Assembly: GCA_043820265.1 (NCBI GenBank)
Contig: JBDREA010000136.1
Coordinates: 1-31,329 of the forward strand
Direction of reading: 5' to 3'
DNA: 31,329 bases
Origin: JBDREA01 sp043820265
Lineage (GTDB): Archaea; Altiarchaeota; Altiarchaeia; IMC4; JBDREA01
Part shown: positions 31,142-31,329 of the stretch, in pieces
Layout: the number at the start of each line of letters is the position of its first letter
Numbering within the stretch: the stretch's first letter is position 1
Program-made: the position numbers and the translations under genes
The notes under the pieces: generated by a model
Database searches by the model: none
Seen by the model: only the letters and a program-made list of their open reading frames with translations
What the model was told of the DNA's origin: nothing

Positions 31142-31292
31142 TATTAAAGGGCTAAAGGTTCTAGCCTATCAATTTCGCCCTTTAATACACTAGGCAGCCT
31201 ATGGCTGCCTGTGCATAAAAACAGCTTCGCTGTTTTTAACGTATTTGAGGCCATAACTAATCCAAAATTAGCTCTGAAAGTTATGGCCTCAA
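31142..31292 (+). other. Chain of four hairpins (element E4)
   Basis: H1 is TATTAAAGGGC and GCCCTTTAATA (11 bp) with a 24-nt loop, 31142-31187. H2 abuts it: CAC, bulged t, AGGCAGCC, loop tat, GGCTGCCT, GTG (31188-31213). H3 abuts that: CAT, AAAAACAGC, loop ttc, GCTGTTTTT, bulged a, ACG (31214-31241). After three bases comes H4: perfect 14-bp arms TTGAGGCCATAACT and AGTTATGGCCTCAA with a 20-nt loop (31245-31292). The order long-loop, short, short, long-loop copies E1 at 3898-4059. The H4 stem is a covarying relative of the rtcB leader stems. Confidence 0.75.
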
Positions 31293-31297
31293 CTATA

Positions 31298-31329
31298 ATG
31301 ACATATGTTGTGTGTTTTAGGGCAGTGTG
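31298..31329 (+). CDS. Possible gene start running off the window
   Basis: An ATG five bases after the H4 hairpin opens a frame to the window end (about 10 codons, MTYVVCFRAV). The context, hairpin arm then AACTATA then ATG, parallels the rtcB start at 13621. Too short to judge. Confidence 0.2.
   Translation, partial: MTYVVCFRAV

Overview
This window is archaeal chromosomal DNA of moderate G+C. The evidence is an RNase P Pop5 subunit, an archaeal-type RtcB RNA ligase, Pth2, a TrmJ-type SPOUT methyltransferase, a KaiC-like ATPase, DUF835 and DUF2339 membrane proteins, a Rad50-like ATPase with a zinc hook, a C/D-box guide RNA, and TATA-type promoters that often sit about 25-35 bases upstream of a start codon with little or no leader. 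The lineage cannot be fixed from the window. The tandem cysteine-rich exported proteins are of a kind I recall from DPANN-like and other uncultured archaea.

Layout. (1) 1-2.2 kb is an accessory patch. It holds a truncated unknown gene, a degenerate toxin-antitoxin remnant on the minus strand, and an intact VapBC pair, bracketed by two copies of the 3' end of ilvD. (2) 2.2-5.8 kb holds ilvD (minus strand) and a DUF2339 membrane protein, separated by a chain of four abutting hairpins. (3) 5.9-7.6 kb has an intact tRNA-Thr(UGU) nested between two broken tRNA-Thr halves, each carrying an inserted two-hairpin element. A Fic AMPylase cassette with its own repeats and a further tRNA 3'-end copy follows. 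(4) 7.6-10.6 kb has a GNAT-like gene and a sugar-nucleotide pair: a nucleotidyltransferase with a ribbon-helix-helix N-terminus, then a phosphohexomutase. (5) 10.6-16.9 kb is rich in tRNA and RNA metabolism: a C/D sRNA predicted to methylate C34 of elongator tRNA-Met, Pop5, TrmJ (known to act on nucleotide 32), RtcB and Pth2, interleaved with DUF835, KaiC-like and metallo-hydrolase genes. (6) 16.9-19.7 kb has envelope proteins, acylphosphatase and a radical SAM protein. (7) 19.7-26.1 kb has an enzyme-I-like PEP enzyme, a Rad50-like protein, small zinc-finger and conserved proteins, and a receiver-like membrane protein. (8) 26.2-31.1 kb is one very long alpha-helical repeat gene of unknown family, interrupted by a single in-frame TGA. 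A second four-hairpin chain follows it at the window end.

The most unusual signal is a family of structured intergenic elements. They are back-to-back hairpins whose stem sequences differ while the geometry is kept: base triplets closing each stem, single bulged bases on the outer sides, 3-nt loops on inner hairpins and roughly 17-24-nt loops on outer hairpins. Two sit inside broken tRNA halves. Related 14-bp stems with compensatory changes occur just before rtcB and before a possible gene at the window end.
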